Assembly (NCBI RefSeq): GCF_033568475.1
Contig: NC_133123.1
Location: forward strand, 5,146,001-5,210,000
DNA: 64,000 nt
Direction: 5' to 3'
From: Henckelia pumila
Taxonomy: Eukaryota; Streptophyta; Magnoliopsida; Lamiales; Gesneriaceae
The position numbers and the translations under genes were made by a program. Positions 1 to 11,744 of the stretch are shown piece by piece; position 1 is the first letter of the stretch, and every line of letters starts with the position of its first letter. Under the pieces are notes generated by a model that saw nothing but the letters and a program-made list of their open reading frames with translations, searched no databases and was not told where the DNA came from.

Positions 1-1498
1 GATCTAATCTCTGATCTCTAAACCTTAAAAAGTGCACGGTCAAATTCCAAGTTAATATTCAACCCTTTAAAGAATTAAGGGAACCATAACCAATGTAGAG
101 TTGAAAACAACCTCTAGAAATGTCAAGCTAAAGAAAATTCTTGAGATGTCTTCATAAGAATACTGATATAATCTTTTACTATATTATTAAGTCTAAGCAC
201 CCTATACAAACAGTTTATCGTGTCATGATGAATTTTCACCTATTTATTACTTTTATACCCCTACATACACTATCTCTCTCCAAACTTCCTCCCCACTTCT
301 CATGCCTTCCGACAACCTCTATCCTCCAAACTTCCTCTCCACTACTTAAGCCCTGCAAGACTTCATATATTTTTTTACAATATATTTTTTTGAATTTATT
401 TTTATTTTTGTTTTGTATAGTTATAAGTTTCAACATCTTGATACATTAATTTTTTTAAGTAGCAATACATCTCTTGTTCACTTAATTATATTTTATCACA
501 TACATACATAATTATAAATATAGATACTTTTAAATGTCTAATTTTCGTCATTTTCATATTTTACACACCCATCGCGTATGCCATGACGACTAGTAATAAA
601 AATGACTCCAAGCCTAGTGCATCAACGGTAGTCTCCATTTTAGCATAATCCTAATTTATTGACTTCTAAAAATGTGACACGATATATGAGGCTAACTAAT
701 CATCCGAACTTTCCCAGATTAATTTCATTAAAAGCACTAGATCTGCATTCCCTGCATTCAGAAAAGACCCCCTTCATAAATCCTACAAACGTTTCTCTCA
801 ATATGTATATACACACACACGCAGATACTAACACCATTTTATTTCACACATATATATAAACAAACGTTCATTAACAGCATCCACACATCAACCAAAAATT
901 CATGATATGGATTGTGCTAAAAAAATTGTACAGAATAATGGAGAATAGTTTGAAAAAAAAAAATTTACCTTGTGGAAGAATGGGGGAAAGTTGAGAGACG
1001 GTGAAATTTTTTGATCCGCTAGAATTGTTTTGGTTTTAGGTTAATTAATAAAAAGCTATCCAAAAGCTCTAAATATGGGCTTTTAAAAATCTCTAATTCT
1101 AGCTTAAATCAGTGTTTTTTTAAGCTAAAAAAAGCCCGTCCAAACACATTCAAAATTATAAAAACACTTTTTTTTTTTAAAAAAAAAACACTTTTTGTCT
1201 ATTTGCTTCTCAATCCAAAAGCATTCGAAGTCACTAACAAACACGGTGGCTCAAATATGGGTAATTCAATACATAACAGTCGAACCTAATTTTTGATACC
1301 ATGTTAAGATTGTAAACTTAGACCTATATAATCTCATTCCAAAATTTAGCTCAATAGAGACTCGAGGATTTCCCATGACCGTATATAGAACTCTCTGCCC
1401 TAAAAAACTATATCCTAAGGCTATGCTCGGTCGAATTGATAAAGGCCAGATTGATAAGACATCAACTCTCATCCCGTATTCCTCTCATATACTAAGGC
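1..1498. other. AT-rich intergenic DNA
   Basis: No convincing gene; the open frames are short and of random composition. Around 1299-1312 the minus strand reads a TGGTATCA box directly after an ACA, which resembles the junction of an LTR with a primer-binding site. The flanking 1,265-1,490 could therefore be an old LTR relic. That is a weak reading, since no second LTR or coding remnant is visible. Confidence 0.4.
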
Positions 1499-1875
1499 AC
1501 AATTTGGTTTGAGGTATAATATAAGTAATATATAGATAAGTAATATAATGTAATAAAAAATAAATAAGAAATGATAGTTAAAATAGTATTGGATTTGATT
1601 GATAGATTATAGTTTGTTTGATTTGATTGATTAAATTTTATATAAAAATGTTAAATGACTATTTTGTCCTTTTAACAATAAATAAAATAAAAATTAAATT
1701 ATTTATAAAGGGTAATATAGTAATTTGAATTCAATGATTTGATTGATGTGAGATAAATAATTAATGATTTGATTGATGTAAAATAAATAATTAATATATG
1801 TATGAATAATATGATGAAAAGAACGTAGGATAAGATGAAATGTGTTATACATATATTAATAATATGGTGAAGAGA
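1499..1875 (+). mobile_element. MITE-like repeat, copy A
   Basis: This AT-rich segment is clearly homologous, in reverse complement, to 37,803-38,125. Both copies share the blocks AGTATTGGAT, CTATATTACCC (or its complement) and repeated ATCAATCAAATCATT units. The ends carry a short TTTGGTT-type terminal motif. There is no coding capacity. A second similar end (GAACCAAACAATACC) near 2,610-2,630 suggests a further relic of the same family. Boundaries are approximate and no target duplication was established. Confidence 0.5.
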
Positions 1876-2812
1876 ATGATGCCTAATAAAATTCTTTCAA
1901 ACTCAAGGCCGGTTACAAATCACTATTTGAGCCGTTAAGCCATCCCTTTGTCCACTCGTGATAATTCCACTGTAGCTGGGATAATGGTTGTCAATTCTTA
2001 CTTTAATTTATAAAATTTATTTGTTATTAGCACACCACAAGCATAAATATATAATATATTTATGTAAGTATTCATAATTAAAATTTATTTGTAATTTATA
2101 TGCGACTTTAAATTCTTATTTTTCAGGATGTTGAACCTGATATAGATGTAGTATGTAAGTAACAATCGTAAAATATGTTATCATAATATTAGCAAACCTA
2201 AATGAATTTAGTAAATTTTATAATGGTCTTAAAAATTGATTCAATATTTTTTTTGAAAGGAAAATTGATTCAATATTTAAGAGAACCAAAAAAGGGGGGG
2301 AAAATTGATGAACCATTCGTAGGAAAAAAATAATAATAGTAGGCTTTATTTTGGAACCCAAAAATATATTTTTTGAATTGAAATATTTTAAATTCACAAT
2401 TTTAATCTAAAATTATAATTTAATGTCAATATAAAAATATTTACGAACAAGAAAATAAAGACAAGGATATTTTGGTCATGTAATAAAATACATAAAATTA
2501 GTCTCTCGTATTAAAATCATACCAAATATAATATATTTTATCGCATTATACTTTTTATCCTCAACTTTCTTTTTATTATCACTGGATTACACATCCTTCG
2601 TTTATCCTAAGACACGAACCAAACAATACCTAACTGATAAAAAATGATGCAATAACTTATTAGATAATAATTTCTCCCATTTGAAATATGAGAAAACGAA
2701 ACAACTTTAAATCCATAAATTTGTTTAACCAACACGAGATGGAAACAAAACAAACGAACCAGAAAACCATATTGGTTTTAACTCACTTTATTCATAAAAA
2801 AACTTGCACTTT
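1876..2812. other. AT-rich intergenic DNA, 3' flank of the lectin gene
   Basis: No gene is seen. The part next to 2,813 is the 3' flank of the minus-strand lectin gene. A short stretch near 2,450-2,640 resembles another MITE end (see copy A). Confidence 0.4.
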
Positions 2813-4102
2813 TCAACCACTCGGAGTCTTTATGAAACCCACGTGTGATGCATTATCAACTCTCGTGAGGGTCATCAAATCATTCACAACCCAACACCTT
2901 GAGTCGGCCCGATTAAAGAAAAAGCCCGCACATTTGCAGTCCGACGTACATTTTTTCTGGCAATCCGCCTCCTTAACGGGCCCTGTTCCACTGGTATACT
3001 TGCTCAAGAAATGGTCGACTCCTTCTATTTTATAGTACTTTATATCTTTGCAAGTCTTTATCTTTGGAGGCCCACAAGTCTTGCTCCAGCCCAACAGCCC
3101 ATTGGGAGATGGGCATGCCACACATTGGCTATCCTCGCAAAGCCCAAATTTCCCACATCTATCTGGTATTTGGCATTCTTCACCAGTGTCTCTCGGGAAA
3201 AGAGTGAATGTTTCTTCCCACGCTTGATAGTCCACGGGATCGTAGAACGTAAAAGCCCGTAGTCCTCCGTCGATCCCCAGTCGTAGAAACGTAAACGTAG
3301 CATTGTATTTGGGCCGGGATAAAATCCGGTTCCGGCCGTCGGGGCTCACAAACCTTAATTCGTAAGCAAACGCATCCTCCGTCTCCGGATTGCTAGTGAA
3401 TGTCAAAACATCAATGGTGTTATTACCAAAAAAGAGATAATCCGTGGAGTCGAAATATAACATGGGCGTGGGAGAATTGTCACTCTTGTAATACAATGCG
3501 AATCTCTTGGGCTCCAAGACCAAACTATATGGCCCATTTTTATTCTCTTTTTCCGAAAGCCTGCTCACCAGCTTGTTTGGGCCTTTAAGTCGAAGAGATT
3601 GGCCCACTAACAAAGTATCCGTTGGGGAGTCAAAACTTTGCCATTTAAATTTACCCTTGGAATCGTATAGTACCATGTTACCATTAGGCAACAACTTGAA
3701 ACCTACCACATCTTTGTTGGCCGTGTTTGATTGCCACACCACACGTCCATCAGCTTCCGCTAGCACGAGATTTCCGTTCGTCCCGAGAGAAAACGTCGCA
3801 TTCTCTCCGACGGGTTTACCACGATTTGCCTCCCAAACCCAACGTCTAAGCGATTCGGAACGTGTGGTGCCAATACGTAAAGCCAAAGTGTACGCACCGG
3901 GAGTTGTGTTGTAGAAACTTAGTTGGAATGGAGAAGTGCCGATGGGTAGAACTCTATAATTTGCATCGTACTCCACTATGAAGTCTCCAAATTCTCCCTG
4001 ATTGATAAAACTGAAAGTTTGTGAAGAATTTACAAGAGCTTGGGCAATTGAGGAGAATGAGTAAACTAGAAAGAAAAGTGTAAAGAAAGAGGGGAGAGAC
4101 AT
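2813..4102 (-). CDS. EP1-like secreted glycoprotein (bulb-type lectin with PAN-like C terminus)
   Basis: This intronless gene encodes 429 residues from the ATG at 4102. Upstream in-frame codons also exist, but only this start puts a signal peptide at the N terminus (hydrophobic core about residues 4-21, cleavage probably after SIAQA). A bulb-type lectin domain spans about 60-165, with GTNGNLVL and GNMVLYDSKGKFKWQSFDSP. A cysteine-rich EGF/S-locus-like patch lies around 310-340 and a PAN-like cysteine module at about 350-425. No kinase domain or membrane anchor follows. This order is that of the EP1 (epidermis-specific secreted) glycoproteins, apoplastic proteins related to the ectodomains of G-type lectin receptor kinases. 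Several NXT/S sites agree with secretion. The ligand is unknown. The reading frame is intact. Confidence 0.88.
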   Translation of the reverse strand: MSLPSFFTLFFLVYSFSSIAQALVNSSQTFSFINQGEFGDFIVEYDANYRVLPIGTSPFQLSFYNTTPGAYTLALRIGTTRSESLRRWVWEANRGKPVGENATFSLGTNGNLVLAEADGRVVWQSNTANKDVVGFKLLPNGNMVLYDSKGKFKWQSFDSPTDTLLVGQSLRLKGPNKLVSRLSEKENKNGPYSLVLEPKRFALYYKSDNSPTPMLYFDSTDYLFFGNNTIDVLTFTSNPETEDAFAYELRFVSPDGRNRILSRPKYNATFTFLRLGIDGGLRAFTFYDPVDYQAWEETFTLFPRDTGEECQIPDRCGKFGLCEDSQCVACPSPNGLLGWSKTCGPPKIKTCKDIKYYKIEGVDHFLSKYTSGTGPVKEADCQKKCTSDCKCAGFFFNRADSRCWVVNDLMTLTRVDNASHVGFIKTPSG

Positions 4103-4134
4103 TTTTGCCGTGTCATGGTCAAATATCTTGAGTT

Positions 4135-4145
4135 GTATACTTATA
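4135..4145 (-). promoter_or_regulatory. Candidate TATA box of the lectin gene
   Basis: The minus strand reads TATAAGTATAC about 35-40 bases before the chosen ATG. The resulting leader would be very short, so this assignment is tentative. Confidence 0.3.
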
Positions 4146-5555
4146 GAAGAAGATTGGGTCATTATTTGTTTTGTAGGATAATCCAATTTTTATTTTTATT
4201 TTTTGAGCAGGTACTTTTAATTAAATTCAGAAGCAGGTATTTTTAATTAAATTCAGAAATAGATCCGATGTAGCTAAAAATCATTTGTATCCAACACGTT
4301 GCTTTCGCAAAGTTCGGAGTATCAACAAATACTTGTATGTTTCCGATGAAGATCTTCAGTGTTTTGTTCTTACGTCACAAAACAAAGTCAGAGGAGCCGG
4401 GAGGGTTTCCGGCGAAGGCATTCCGACGCTCAAGTCAATGATTACTCAAGGAATAATAATCGAGAGTAAACCGATATAGTGCTTAAGAAAGTGTGTACCT
4501 TAATAATGAGGTGACTTGAGCTATTTATAGATATTCGGAGGGTTTCACGAGCTTGAGCCTCTTATGGGCTTTTGTAGAATTCAGGGTCTGCTTGAATTAA
4601 ATATGTATAATATTTAAATAAGCTTGGACCTCAAAAATATTTGGAGTGAACCTTCATGATTGAGCTCATACACAGTTGAATTTTTGGGTGTAACCCATCA
4701 AAATCTATATTTTTATATAATATATTTTTTTTAAAAAAAAATCAGAGATCTCAGATTGGTCAACTGAAATATGTGGATATGTTTCATTAAAATAATATTA
4801 CCGACACAATGGAAGGTCCTGTGGACGTGGCTACAACTTATGTCATATAAGAATTAAGTTGATTCCACTTTAAAAATAAAATAAAAAAGTTAATCCGAGG
4901 TTACGTCTGAAAAATATTCTTCATGTATTTGTATAAAATGCTCAATCGATAATCTTATTTGAAAATAAATGAATGAGATCTTATTTATCCTATTTTACAA
5001 ATCAAACGATATTTACCCAAAAAAATTGATCGCCTTATTTTGAATGATCGAAGCAAATAATCTAATTTGAGCGACCAAATTTCACATGGAAAAAAGGGGT
5101 TGTGGTACTTGGATTCGCCTGGTTTCATGTTCTAAAAGGATCCATCACCCAAGCATGTATTTTTTAAAAAATAAAAATATATGTTGGAATTATTATCATT
5201 TTGACTTGTACAAATAAACGTAAAATATTACTATTTAATAATTTGGTACATGTGGGCTATCCGCGTACTTTCCGTGAAAATAAAACGACTCTTGGTACCA
5301 CGGAAAGGCTCTACGACTAATTAATTACTTAGGTTGGCAATTGGGTAATCAAATTATTATTATATTATAATTCACCGACAGAATTAGATTATTTATTTTA
5401 CAATATTTGAAAATTTGATATAGTACAAGAAATTTTAAAAATAAACTAAAACTGGAGTAACCTTCACAAGCCTCGAGATTAAAAGTTTTTGAAGGCAACG
5501 AAATTTTACGCGTGAGAATATATTATGAATTTATCTTCGATATAATTTAAGAGTA
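4146..5555. other. Intergenic DNA with a possible LTR relic
   Basis: No gene is supported. The block at about 4,285-4,480 is richer in GC than its surroundings. In reverse complement it contains GACTTGAGCGTCGGAATG and CGCCGGAAACC, wording I associate with U5 ends of plant LTR retrotransposons. I see no partner LTR, so this is at most a fragment. The rest is AT-rich and featureless. Confidence 0.35.
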
Positions 5556-5718
5556 ACACTCCTGTGCAACGGTCTCATTCGTGAGACGGGTCAACTCTAT
5601 CCATATTTATAATAATAAGTAATATTTTTGACATAAAATGTAATACTTTTTAATGGATAACCCATATAAGAGACCCGTCACACGAATATGACCCGTGCAA
5701 CGGTTGCATACAAGTGTT
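5556..5718. mobile_element. Short MITE with GTGAGACGGGTC-type inverted ends
   Basis: The left end (ACACTCCTGTGCAACGG, then GTGAGACGGGTC) and the reverse complement of the right end (ACACTTGTATGCAACCG, then GTGTGACGGGTC) form imperfect inverted repeats around an AT-rich core. There is no coding capacity. The element lies 30 bp from the copia insertion. No target duplication was resolved. Confidence 0.55.
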
Positions 5719-5749
5719 TGCCATAATTTAATCCTTAGATTTTTAAAAT

Positions 5750-6012
5750 TGTTGTGAAAAAGTAAATATTTGCGTAAGAAGTAAATATTCCAAAACTCAA
5801 AATATATCAAACTCTACACTTTATAATATTTTTCTCTCAACTCAATTGTATTTTTCATCACAAATGAAGACCTATTTATAGATCCACATTTGAGATTAGT
5901 CCAAAAATTAAAACATCATCATCTACATCATCACACACTAATTTTTCACATTTTACAACTCAATATTCAACATTCAATATTCAACAATAATAAAATAATA
6001 TATTTTTCAACA
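5750..6012 (-). repeat. 3' LTR of the copia element (263 bp)
   Basis: It begins TGTTGAAAAA and ends TTCACAACA in element sense. It contains the TATA box CTATAAATAG (plus strand 5872-5881). It is 39 bp longer than the 5' LTR, which has lost 40 bp at its outer end and gained one base. Confidence 0.93.
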
Positions 6013-6021
6013 CTCCCCCTT
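6013..6021 (-). other. Polypurine tract of the copia element
   Basis: AAGGGGGAG in element sense abuts the first base of the 3' LTR, the position where plus-strand synthesis is primed. Confidence 0.8.
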
Positions 6022-6177
6022 GTGATGATGATCGTGATATGATGGCTGTCTTCATTACGTGTTTTATATTGCCTCGTTAAAAACCTTACTAGGAAAAACC
6101 CAGTGGGATAAAAACCATAGTAAGGGAAAAAGAGTGCAGCCACGTAAACTCCCCCTCATGTTAACATGAGTGATTCT
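6014..6177 (-). other. Untranslated 3' region of the copia element with the AACGAGGC motif
   Basis: Between the pol stop and the polypurine tract, the plus strand reads TTGCCTCGTTAAAAACCTT, then AAACCCAGTGGGATAAAA and GGGAAAAAGAGTGCA. The same wording occurs three times in tandem at 54,145-54,410, so it is a conserved 3' module of copia elements and not random sequence. Its role is unknown to me; a packaging, priming or RNA-processing signal is possible. Confidence 0.6.
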
Positions 6178-9100
6178 TCACATATTCCGTAGATTGCGCA
6201 TCCCAATGTTGTATATATGCTTTCTGAATATCGTCGTGGGAAGTGCCTTTGTGAAGAGATCTGATGAGTTCTCACTTGATTGAATATAACAGATATCAAT
6301 ATCTTTATTCTTCTCAAGCTCTTGAGTGTAGGCAAAGAACTTTGGGGGTATATGTTTTGTTCTGTCACTTTTGATGTATTCTTCTTTCATTTGAGCAATA
6401 CATGCAGAATTGTCTTCATACAACGTCACAGGCTTCTTGTCTACTGATAATCCACAAGAAGTTTGGATATGTTGTGTCATTGATTTTAGCCAAACACATT
6501 CACGGCTTGCTTCATGTAGCGCAATAATCTCAACGTGATTTGATGAAGTTGTTACGAGTGTTTGTTTCTGTGAACGCCAAGAAATTGCGGTGCCTCCACG
6601 AGTAAATACATATCCGGTTTGAGAACGTGCCTTATGTGGATCAGATAAATATCCAGCATCAGCATAACCAATGATACTTTGATTGGTGTCTTTTGAGTAC
6701 AAAAGTCCCAAATCTGTTGTTCCTCGTAGATAACGAAATATATGTTTAATTCCGTTCCAGTGCCTCTTTGTTGGATATGAACTGAATCTTGCCAATAAAT
6801 TTACAGCAAAAGATATATCAGGTCTAGTGCAATTTGCAAGATACATAAGGGTACCAATGGCACTTAGATATGGTACTTCTGGACCAAGAATAACTTCATC
6901 ATCTCCACATGGACGGAATGGATCCTTTTCTATGTTTAATGATCTTACGACCATTGGAGTACTTAATGGATTTGATTTATCCATATTAAAACGTTTAAGG
7001 ATCTTTTCTGTATAATTTGCCTGTTGAACAAAAATTCCACATTCTTTTTGTTCGATTTGCAAACCCAGACAATACTTGGTTTTTCCAAGATCCTTCATTT
7101 CGAATTCTTCCTTCAAGTACATCATAACTTCTTGAATTTCTTTATTCGTTCCAATGATGTTTAAATCATCAACATATACAGCAATAATTACACATCCAGA
7201 TGTTGTTTTCTTGATGAAAACACAAGGGCATATTGGATCATTTACATATCCCTTTTTCATCAAGTGATCACTTAGCCGATTATACCACATTCGGCCTGAT
7301 TACTTCAACCCATATAATGATCTTTGCAATTTTACAGAATAAAATTCTCTGGGTTTTGAACTTTGTGCTTCAGGCATCTTAAATCCTTCAGGGATTTTCA
7401 TGTATATATCACTATCAAGTGATCCGTATAAGTAAGCTGTAACAACATCCATAAGACACATTTCCAAATTTTCAGAAACTGCCAAACTAATCAAATATCG
7501 AAACGTAATTGCATCCATAACAGGAGAATACGTTTCTTCATAATCAATTCCAGGCCTTTGAGAAAAACCTTGTGCAACAAGTCTAGCTTTATATCTGACT
7601 ATTTCATTTTTCTCATTTCGCTTTCGAATAAAAACCCATTTGTATCCAACAGGTTTTACACCTTCAGGTGTGAGGACTATAGGTCCAAAAACATTACGTT
7701 TATTCAGCGAATCCAATTCAACCTGGATGGCATCTTTCCATTTGACCCAATCATGACGAGTTTTACATTCACCAAAAGATTTTGGTTCATGATCCTCATT
7801 TTCATTTACGATGTCACAAGCCACATTATAAGAAAATATCTCATCAATATCTTCTATGTCTTTTCGGTTCCATATTTTTCCAGTATTAATATAATTGATA
7901 GAGATTTCACGATTTTCGTCAGTTTGTGGTTCTGACAGAATATTTTCATCATCAGGTGATTCTTCTGGAACACCATTTTCTATTTTATGATCGTCGTGTT
8001 TCTCTATGCCTTTTCTTTTCCGAGGATTTTTATCCTTGGAACCGACTGGTCTTCCACGCTTCAAGCGTTTTATGACATCATGAGTGTCTTCAATTTGTTT
8101 CTTTGGAATTTCAATTCGAGCAGGGGCATTTACAGCATGTATATATGATTTTGTTACCCCTTTCGTGTCTGCAAATGCATCTGGCATTTGATTTGCAATT
8201 CTTTACATGTGCACAATTTGCTGTACATCTTTCTCACATTGTTTGGTCCGTGGATCCAAATGTAACAATGATGGTACATACCATGTGATTTCTTTTTCGA
8301 TGTGTTTCTTTTCTCCCCCTAACACTGGGAAGATTTCTTCATTAAAATGACAATCAGCAAAGCGTGCTGTAAACACATCGCCTGTCTGAGGCTCAAGATA
8401 TCGAATGATTGATGGACTATCATAACCGATATAAATACCGATTTTTCTTTGAGGACCCATTTTTGATCGTTGAGGTGGTGCAATAGGCACATACACCATA
8501 CATCCAAAAATTCTCAGATGAGAGATATTTGGTTCTTTACCAAATGCAAGTTGCAATGGGGAGAATTTATGATATGCACTTGGTCTGATGCGAATTAATG
8601 CCGCAGCATGTAAAATTGCATGTCCCCATATAGAAATAGGGAGTTTTGTTTTCATAATCATTGGTCGAGCAATCAGTTGTAGACGTTTAATCAATGATTC
8701 AGCTAATCCATTTTGCGTATGAACATGAGCTACAGGATGTTCAACAGTGATTCCCATTGACATACAATAATCATTGAAAGTCTGAGATGTAAATTCTCCA
8801 GCATTATCAAGCCTTATTTTCTTTATTGTATAATCGGGAAATTGATTCCGCAATTTTATTATTTGAGCCATTAATCTTGAAAATGCCACATTCCGAGTTG
8901 ACAATAAGCATACATGTGACCATCTGCTAGAAGCATCGATCAATACCATAAAGTATCGAAATGGTCCACATGGTGGATGAATTGGCCCACAAATATCACC
9001 CTGAATACGTTCAAGAAAAATGGGTGATTCAGTTTGGATTTTAGCTGGCGATGGTCTTATAATAAGTTTTCCAAGAGAACATGCTTTACATTGAAACTTA

Positions 9101-9723
9101 TTATTCTGAAAGATCTTCTGGTCTTTCAATGGATGACCATGCGTATTTTCAATAATTCTTCGCATCATTATTGAACCAGGATGTCCCAATCGATCATGCC
9201 AATTTGTTAATATTGAAGAACTATTAACCACCATATTTGATTCGATTGGCCTTATATGTGTATAATGCAATCCAGTAGGGAGCATTGATAATTTTTCAAC
9301 CACATATTTCTTTCCTGATTTATATGTGGTAAGACACATATATTTCTGATTTCCATCAGTTATCGTCTCAGTATCATACCCATGAGAGTATATGTCATTA
9401 AAACTCAACAAATTTCTTTTCGATTGTGGTGAATATAAAGCATCATTTATCAGAAATTTTGTACCATTAGGTAACAAAAAATGTGCTTTTCCACAACCTT
9501 CAATCAAGTCTACAGGACCTGATATGGTATTCACCATTGTTTTTGTTGGTTTTATTTCCAAGAAATATCTTTCATCTCGCAGAATAGTGTGTGTTGTACC
9601 ACTATCTGGTATGCAAATTTCCATGATATTATTTTCATGTTTGCTCATAGCATTTTCCATATTAAACTTCACAAAAATACGATAAAGAAAAATTAAGTAC
9701 AAAACAAATGCAAAATATAACAT
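6178..9723 (-). pseudogene. Copia pol: protease, integrase, reverse transcriptase, RNase H; two in-frame stops
   Basis: One continuous frame runs from the ATG at 9723 to the stop at 6178, broken only by TAA at 8203-8205 and TAA at 7300-7302. The domains in order are the protease active site DSGTTH (about residue 40), the GAG-pre-integrase zinc region (WHDRLGHPG, CKACSLGK), and the integrase core with GDICGP, RLDNAGEF and NGLAESL. Reverse transcriptase follows with YVDDL, then RNase H with YADAGY, SSNHVEIIAL and YEDNSACI. The second stop sits just after SLYGLK, where copia enzymes normally carry glutamine, so a C-to-T change explains it. The first falls between integrase and reverse transcriptase. 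The pol frame differs from gag and opens only 65 bases after the gag stop. Its first 20 residues are hydrophobic and unlike a normal protease leader. Confidence 0.92.
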
Positions 9724-9788
9724 GCTTTATAATACAAGAATGCATTAAAAAAAATACAAATTTGTTACAATATAGTCCCACCAATCTT

Positions 9789-10834
9789 TTAATCAATGTC
9801 TTCGAAATCATTCAAAAAATCTGCAGCATTGAAACTAGTTGAACCAATTAAATGATCACTATCTTCAACAAAATTGGTCTCTTTTCCTTTCCCCTTTGTC
9901 GATTCTTTATAGAGCTTACATAGGTGCTCAGGGGTTCGACAAATATGTGACCAATGTCCTGGAGTGCCACATCTATAACAAACACTCTCAGATCTTTTTG
10001 AGTGATTTTCATTTTCACTCGTATTTTCATGCTGCCTTTTTGGTGGGTGGTTCGTGACGTTCTTTTGAGATGAGTTATTGAAATAACTATCTCGATTATT
10101 TTCATATCCACGGCCACGACCACGACCACGATAATTTTTACGTCCACGTCCACGCCCACGCCCACTTCCTCGACCTCGTCCACGACCAAAATCTGGTCTA
10201 TGCCTTTGATTTTGGTTTTCATTTTTCATTACGACATTTGCTTCAGGAAATGCCGTTGATCCAGTGGGTCGGGATTGATGATTTCTTATTAATAATTCGT
10301 TGTTCTTTTCCGCCACAAGAAGACATGCAATGAGCTCGGAATATCTCGTAAAACCACGCACTCTATACTGTTGCTGTAGAGTTATATTTGATGCGTGAAA
10401 AGTGGAAAACGTTTTCTCAAGCATTTCCATCTCTGTGACTTGAAGTCCACAGAATTTTAATTGCGAGACTATTCGATACATTGCAGAATTATATTCACTG
10501 ACTTTTTTAAGTCTTGGATTCTCAACGAATTCCATTCATCACGGGCGGTCGGAAGTATCACTTCCCTTATATGCTCAAATCTTTCTTTCAATCCTTTCCA
10601 TAAAATCATTGGGTCTTTTTCTGTGAGATACTCACATTTCAACCCTTCATCAAGATGTCGGCGTAAGAAAATCATTGCCTTTGCTTTATCTTGTGAGGTT
10701 GATATATTAATTTCTTTGATTGTATCACTTAGACCCAATGACTCAAGATGCATTTCTACATCGAGAGTCCATGGCATATAATTCTTTCCAGTGATATCGA
10801 GCGCAACGAATTCAATCTTTGCCAAATTTGACAT
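9789..10834 (-). pseudogene. Copia gag with one frameshift
   Basis: Gag starts at the ATG at 10834 (MSNLAKIEFVALDITGKNY) and follows the usual copia gag fold. The frame breaks at an A homopolymer near 10,505-10,512. The two overlapping frames both encode the LKK...YNS region, so a one-base loss in the A run is the simplest cause. The downstream frame continues to 9789. It holds an arginine-glycine-rich tract (GRGRGRGSGRGRGRG), typical of RNA binding, and a single CCHC zinc knuckle, CYRCGTPGHWSHIC. The gene ends with an acidic tail. The protein would form the virus-like particle. Only one mutation separates it from an open frame. Confidence 0.88.
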
Positions 10835-10863
10835 GGTGACTAGAAAAATAACAATGCATTTTA

Positions 10864-11127
10864 TTAGTTAATTTCCATTAATATGACAATACAAAATAAT
10901 GGATAAACGATGAGTACAAGTAAGTGTACAAATAGAGAAAAAGCATGTGGTGGAAAATCTCTGGTGAGTACAAAACTCGTGAGCATGATGATCATAATCG
11001 TTATGAAAAATATCCTTAGAAAAGCCAAAAACTCCATCTTCTTCTTTTTCGAAAAAAAACCGAGGAGAAAATGTTTTGAGATGAAGAATGAATTTTGGTG
11101 TGATTGAAAATGAGTTTGAGTGAACAT
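10864..11127 (-). CDS. Small hydrophobic ORF in the copia leader
   Basis: An 87-codon frame starts with a true ATG at 11127 in the untranslated leader, 30 bp before gag. It is rich in F, L, I and T, with two predicted hydrophobic stretches (about residues 32-52 and 60-85) and a lysine cluster between. I recognise no family. It may be chance in AT-rich DNA. It could also act as an upstream ORF that limits gag translation from LTR-initiated RNA. Confidence 0.22.
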   Translation of the reverse strand: MFTQTHFQSHQNSFFISKHFLLGFFSKKKKMEFLAFLRIFFITIMIIMLTSFVLTRDFPPHAFSLFVHLLVLIVYPLFCIVILMEIN

Positions 11128-11134
11128 ATTTATA
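11127..11134 (-). promoter_or_regulatory. Second TATA box inside the copia leader
   Basis: The minus strand reads CCCTATAAATATG about 290 bases before the gag ATG, outside the LTR. A pyrimidine/adenine-rich start-like region (ACTCATTTTCAATCACACC) follows 15-35 bases downstream. The LTR has its own TATA, so this would be a second promoter giving a short-leader gag RNA. Confidence 0.4.
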
Positions 11135-11268
11135 GGGCAAAAACTAGCCGTTTATTACCGTTTGTGACCGTTGGGGGTAAGGAAAAAAATCGTGTATGTG
11201 TTGAATAAAAAATCGTGATAATCATGTGATGCACATAATGATAATCATAATTAAATAATTATGTATAT

Positions 11269-11475
11269 CATATCACATTATTATAAGATCGGTGTCGTAG
11301 ACAACCTTTTATATAATAACATGAGATTATACGAATATGGTTAGTATATAAATACACAATAATATATATCATATCACGTTATTATAAGGTCAGTGTCATA
11401 AACAACCTTTTATATAATAACATGAAATTATATTAATACAGTTAATATATATACATAATAAATATATATCACGTT
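11269..11475 (-). repeat. About 100-bp tandem repeats in the copia leader
   Basis: The unit beginning CATATCAC(A/G)TTATTATAAG at 11269 recurs at 11370 (period 101). It is followed by shared AACCTTTTATATAATAACATGA. A truncated third copy starts at about 11,465. The repeats lie between the primer-binding site and the leader TATA box. Confidence 0.75.
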
Positions 11476-11729
11476 ATTATTTAAAAACCTTAGAGGCTTT
11501 TATACTTGTCGTATCCCTTACCGGGAGTGTGAGATGTCGTCTTAACATCCTCCCAGGATTTATAACAAGTTTTGAAAAAAACTATTTTTTTTTATAACAT
11601 GATATTATATATTAATATATATACACAATAAAAATATATAAACAGTAAAATAAAAATTCTTACTTGTTGAATATTTTTGACTTCTTCTTGTATTTTGGAG
11701 CGGCGGAAAATATAGAGAACCTTCGAGCG

Positions 11730-11744
11730 ATCGTGCTGATAACG
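11730..11744 (-). other. Primer-binding site region of the copia element (non-canonical)
   Basis: Immediately downstream of the 5' LTR the element reads CGTTATCAGCACGATCG. It shares TATCAG with the usual initiator-tRNA site TGGTATCAGAGC but not the rest. Either another tRNA or an internal tRNA segment primes reverse transcription, or the site has decayed. Confidence 0.45.

Noticed and set aside
4285-4479. Small gene of 64 codons
   Set aside because: There is no domain; the sequence looks like the end of an old LTR read in the opposite direction.
9848-10222. Second frame in copia gag rich in V, D and E
   Set aside because: It is an alternative-frame reading of the arginine-glycine repeats of gag.
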